From contig JAKULF010000005.1 in assembly GCA_022661535.1 (NCBI GenBank), positions 868,001-932,000 of the forward strand: 64,000 bases of DNA. The letters are read 5' to 3'. The notes beneath the pieces are model-generated. The model ran no database searches. It was not told the DNA's origin and saw only the letters and a program-made list of their open reading frames with translations. The position numbers and the translations under genes were made by a program. This document shows positions 59,835 through 64,000 of this stretch, piece by piece. The stretch comes from Eutypa lata (lineage: Eukaryota > Ascomycota > Sordariomycetes > Xylariales > Diatrypaceae). Positions within the stretch are counted from its first letter, which is position 1. Each line of letters opens with the position of its first letter.

Positions 59835-61618
59835 ATGCTCACACCACCGCAGGGCTACATCAGGAAACGTGGGCCTATTCTCAGAGTGCGCACCGGTTGC
59901 TTAACATGTCGAGCTCGAAAGAAGAAATGTGATGAAGCCAAGCCTATCTGTGCTGGTTGCAAGCGCAATAAGCTGACTTGTCAATGGCCCACCCCACAGG
60001 ACCATCCGCGACCAGGCGACTTAAGCAACGTATCACCTCATCATGGTGCGAATAGCCTGAACCCATCATTGACGGCTGACACGGAGGCGTCTTCTTCTAA
60101 GGACTTTAATACCGTCATCCGCACAGGATCCCCCGCACAAGCTTCTTCGTCATCTTCCACGTCATATCCGCAAGAGACAAGTTCTAGCTGGGCCTACTCA
60201 TACCCATCTTCGTCTTCCACCGAGAGGGAAAGTCTTTCACAGACTATAGAGACACCTAATGCACTCCAAACTAACGACGAAAGTGTTGATATAAAGAAAG
60301 AGCCTGGTAATTCACCTTCAAGCACAAATAACCTTCTGTACAGGACCCAGCCATATCCCTCCTCGCAACACAATAGAAGGGAAACTATATTCAAGCACCT
60401 TCCAATGGTTCCGGATATGGAGGATAGGTCTTACGAGCTGTTGAACTACTATTTATCTCGGACAGCTCTGAGCATGTTCAACGGCTCGACGGAGAGCAAC
60501 CCTTTCGTTGACCAGCTTGTCCCACTCTCATTCGCCAATAAGTTCATACTTCAGCTGATCTTGTCGCAAAGTGCCTCTCACCGTGCTATAGCTGAGAACG
60601 ATACGAAGGATCTCGCCCAGAAGGATTACATCATGTCGCTCCGGCTCTTCCAGAATGCTATCAATGACTATGTCGACGGTCGTGAACAAAGTCCCTTATG
60701 GGTGGCGATGGGTGCCCTGATAATGTGCTTTACCGAGGTTTGTGACAATCTGAATTTATACATGGAAGATATTGACAAACTGACTAATGGTAGACTGCCA
60801 AAGGGGACATCAACGGTGTCATATTCAATCATCTGAAGGCTACCGGGCCGCTTCTAACCGAACTGGTGGTGAACCCCAAGTTTGCCCTTCGCGATGACTT
60901 AAAAGCTTTCATTCTCGAGTATTACGTATACACGGCGTCGATGAGCATGATCTCAGTCGACCCTACCTTCTATGAATCACCATCCATCAGACCCGAGCTA
61001 GAGTACCAGGCACAACTACTAGCTAATTCCGGCTATACCGGACCGCTCTGTGGATGCTGGCTCCCGTTGCTATTGCTGATACCGCGCATATTCGAGCTGG
61101 GGCGTCGGTCCATGACAATAGATACAAAACCCCCGTTCCCCACAGCCGACGACTTTATAACCTTCTCGTTGTTACAGTCACAGATCCTCGCCTTCATCCC
61201 GCCTGCACCACCGGATAGTGACGCAGCGATATGCGGTTACGTCCACCAACACGCCATCCATCTTTACCTCCTCACCTGCCTAGTCGGACACCAGGGGTCC
61301 GCGGGTCTACATAGGTCCTATATCAGTAGCTCGTTAGACCAGGCCTTTTATTATCTCTATCAAATCCCGCCCGCATCCCGTGTTAACACGAGCATCGGTT
61401 GGGCATTGGCGGTCATCGGCGCCTGTACTGCCGATGAAACCCGGCAAGGCGAATTGCGTCGTCGCTTGGAAGTTATGTTCGATACGTTGGGTCTTGGGAA
61501 CATACGTGCGACCATTGAACTTCTAGACTATATTTGGACACTTCCTGCTACTGAACGGAGCCCGTGGACAATCTACAGGGTGATGCAAGAGCGTCAGATA
61601 TGGATATCGTTTGCATGA
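59835..61618 (+). CDS. Zn2Cys6 fungal transcription factor
   Basis: Exons 59835-60737 and 60794-61618 (56-nt intron, phase 0) give 575 residues. The ATG at 59835 is used because no in-frame ATG lies upstream. Residues ~20-50 hold a perfect C-x2-C-x6-C-x6-C-x2-C-x6-C binuclear zinc cluster beginning at CLTCRARKKKC. A Ser/Pro/Thr-rich linker with little structure follows to about 190, then an all-helical fungal-specific regulatory domain (MEDRSYELLNYYLSRTALSM onward). The intron was placed so that CFTE joins TAKGDINGVIFNHL, the normal family sequence. It is a nuclear regulator of unknown targets. The nearest neighbour is an MFS transporter, pointing toward it tail-to-tail. Confidence 0.9.
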
Positions 61619-62845
61619 GTTACCTCGGCTATGTGTAACTTACTAATGCGGCCTTGCAGAAGTACTGCAAACACGGAGACATATCGACTCAATGCTGCTC
61701 TCTTATCACTATACTCGACCGACCTGGTTTCAGCCTAGGTTTTATTGAAGAGCCATTGGTAGCTTGGCACCATCTTGACCAAGTTGCTTCCTGCCTCTAC
61801 AACCATCCAAGCGGCATTTTATTACACCAATTTCCTCTAGGTATGAGGCCCGAAACACTAATTCTATTAAAGGCTTTAGCTTCGTTGCGGCAGGGAATAT
61901 TACGAAGGAGCTACCCTCACCACCACTAACGATATAATGAGTACCTATCATGTGGGTGGACATGAGCTATGAGTTTTGACGAGGCGCATGTATCAACATG
62001 GACCTCATAATTGTTGATTTGGAGGGCCCTTATGTACAACAGTACCACAAATATGTAAATAGTTACCAGTTCAGACTGGCGTCCAGATAGATCCTTGGGC
62101 ATTGTATTCATTCGGTATGTCTACTTATCACACGACAAGGAGAAATCGAAACAGGGTACTTGGGAGGTACGATGTATTTTCAAGAGCGAAAGATTTTTAT
62201 TTTGGTTACGACGGGAATACTGGGTATAAATAAAATTGATTACTGGAGTTGATATTGCTGATTGAGCATAAACCGCTGCTATACACTCTACATCTGATCT
62301 ATACATATCCATATTGCCTATTTCTTATCATTCATACAGCTGAATCACTACATTTATGTTGATTAAAATTCGATCCGACAGCCTGTTTTAGAGGTCTTCA
62401 ATAGTAGTTGATTACTAAGGTTGAAAAAGATCGTATGTAAGAAGCATATTTTACAAATATACTACCGTCATCCCGACCAAAGTCTTACTGGACCCTAAAA
62501 TGAGCTTAATATACAACTTATGTAGTTGGTCATGTACCAAGGGGGCGGAGAAGGCTACTCTGTACGCCAAGGAAAACTAATCTCACCTTGATCAAAGCGT
62601 TATAAAATGTAGTATAAATTGGAGCAGGATATTTATGTTCCGTAAATCTTCAGAGCCATATACCTCACCTCTAGATGACTTATGTAGCACTTCTGGTTAA
62701 TAAGTGAACAGTTTAAGTATTACATGGAGTTTTCGGTTTTCGGTTCCTTCGGGCCAGAAATATACCGAAAACCTACAGGATATCCAACTACACGACGGAG
62801 ACAAAGTCCAAGCAAGTCGGCGGAGAGCCTTAATAAATCAATCCA
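61619..62845. other. Intergenic between convergent genes
   Basis: An open frame at 61,654-61,929 (plus) follows an AG acceptor-like site but has no motif; it is probably the 3' flank of the transcription factor gene. The rest is AT-leaning with nothing recognisable. Confidence 0.4.
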
Positions 62846-64000
62846 TCAAGCCTCCTGTGTCTTAAGATCCTCCATAACGTACCGCCAATACCTCTCCGCC
62901 GACATCACGCGCAGTTTCTTCCCGAAGAACGTCATCAGCAGGAACGACCAAGTGCACACGAGCGAGATGAGCCCAGCCGAGATGAAGCAGTTCTGCAAGC
63001 CCATGGACCGGATCCACGGGTCGATGGCGTAGTTGAACGCGAACCCGATCGTGTTGCGGATGACGATAATAGTAATCACCGACTCCCCGGAGATGTCCTT
63101 GAAGCAGTCGACGGCGTAGGCCAGCGCGATGGCGCCCGCGCAGACGCTCCCAAGCGTCGCCAGCCCGCACCCGACGACGAGGCCCATGAAGTGGACGCCC
63201 CGGCTGGCGCCGACGCCCCAGAGCACGAGGCCCGCCGCGCACAGCAGTCCCGAGACCGACAGGGCCCAGAGGCGCTGCTCGGGCTCGCGGACGCCGGCGT
63301 TGCGCCGCACCAGCCGCATCATGAGGGCGTCGGAGGCGCGGCCGGCCCAGAGCCCGCCGAGCGCCGCGAACACGAACGGCGACAGGTAGGCCACGCCGAT
63401 CATCGTGGGCGAGAAGCCGTAAGGGGCGGCGCCGAGGAGCGGCGACATCGTCGCGTTGAGCACGTTGTACCAGGCGAGGTTCGTGCCGTAGAGCAGGCCC
63501 GCCCACACGATGGTCGGGAAGTACACGCAGATCTGGAGGGCGCGCCACGTCTTGAGGAGGGCTTGCTTCCGGGTCGGCCGGCGCTCCCATAGTACGAATA
63601 ATTTCAGCTTGGTGGTGTAGCTTCTTGGCGGCGGATAGGTCTCAGGTGACGGTGTGGAGGACGAGGATGAAGAGGCATCACTTGGTCGGGCAGCGTGAGC
63701 AGTGGCGGAAGACTCATCCTCCTTCTTATTCTTCACCTTCGCTGCCTCCTCTACTCCCCCCCCTTCCACCTCGTGCTCGCCCTCAACATCATTCCGGAAA
63801 TACATAGTCTCCTCCATGAAGAAGAACAGCAGGACGGCGCAGACGGCGAGCACGAGCGACCCGAAGTGCATGGTCCAGCGCCAGCCGGCGCGGTCGTTGA
63901 TGAAGCCGGCGAAGAAGGGCGCGAGGTAGTTCGAGCCGAAGACCACGAACACGTACACGGCCATGTAGTTCCCGCGCTCGTGGGCGAAGAACAGGTCCGG
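62846..64000 (-). CDS. MFS transporter, partial (5' end outside window)
   Basis: The minus-strand frame is open from the window edge at 64000 to a stop at 62846, giving 384 residues, so the N-terminal ~150-200 residues lie beyond. The visible part begins FFAHERGNYM, the conserved helix-4/5 loop of fungal DHA1-type carriers, and continues with AGFINDRAGWRWTMHFGS (helix 6). A long charged Ser-rich central loop follows, then six more helices ending in MTFFGKKLRVMSAERYWRY. No introns in the visible part. These carriers export or import small molecules and often accompany metabolic clusters. Strong GC codon bias opens long shadow frames on the other strand. Confidence 0.9.
   Translation of the reverse strand, partial: PDLFFAHERGNYMAVYVFVVFGSNYLAPFFAGFINDRAGWRWTMHFGSLVLAVCAVLLFFFMEETMYFRNDVEGEHEVEGGGVEEAAKVKNKKEDESSATAHAARPSDASSSSSSTPSPETYPPPRSYTTKLKLFVLWERRPTRKQALLKTWRALQICVYFPTIVWAGLLYGTNLAWYNVLNATMSPLLGAAPYGFSPTMIGVAYLSPFVFAALGGLWAGRASDALMMRLVRRNAGVREPEQRLWALSVSGLLCAAGLVLWGVGASRGVHFMGLVVGCGLATLGSVCAGAIALAYAVDCFKDISGESVITIIVIRNTIGFAFNYAIDPWIRSMGLQNCFISAGLISLVCTWSFLLMTFFGKKLRVMSAERYWRYVMEDLKTQEA

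Noticed and set aside
62862..63590. 242-codon alternative minus-strand frame inside the terminal MFS gene
   Set aside because: Arg/Ala/Pro-rich shadow translation; the main frame shows the expected membrane helices.

Overview
The window looks like part of a filamentous ascomycete (Pezizomycotina) chromosome. The genes are spliced with short introns of about 50-230 nt that have GT..AG ends and CTRAY-type branch sites. The families are typical of moulds: Zn2Cys6 factor, RTA1-like protein, F-box proteins, allantoate-permease-type MFS, multi-pass membrane orphans and P450s. The first 9.8 kb is an extreme AT isochore of the kind left by repeat-induced point mutation (RIP). I cannot name the genus.

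Layout. 1-9,870: RIP-ravaged, gene-empty block with a decayed 170-bp tandem duplication and a fairly sharp right edge. 10.4-19.8 kb: small secreted protein, multi-pass membrane protein, an orphan open region, then a head-to-head pair made of a nucleotidyltransferase-like protein and an inner-membrane-protease-like (S26) protein. 21.2-29.9 kb: accessory metabolic stretch with two apparently intact cytochrome P450 genes bracketing the wrecks of an O-methyltransferase, an alpha/beta-hydrolase and a GMC oxidoreductase, plus an antisense ankyrin remnant; it reads as a decaying secondary-metabolism cluster without a backbone synthase in view. 30.1-35.5 kb: two F-box proteins and an RTA1-like membrane protein. 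37.6-41.6 kb: a D-2-hydroxyacid dehydrogenase and an MFS carrier, divergent. 42.3-56.7 kb: the housekeeping core, with TFIIIA head-to-head with RPB6, a small cysteine-rich secreted protein, S-formylglutathione hydrolase, the DENN-type polarity protein Afi1/MesA and a GST-like protein. 56.7-64.0 kb: a gene-poor stretch holding an unidentified multiply broken gene, then a Zn2Cys6 regulator and an MFS transporter running off the window end.

Gene models were built by hand: exon sums are divisible by three and introns have GT..AG ends in every spliced model given. Family names rest on motif recognition only; no search was run. No tRNA, rRNA, CRISPR or intact transposon was recognised.
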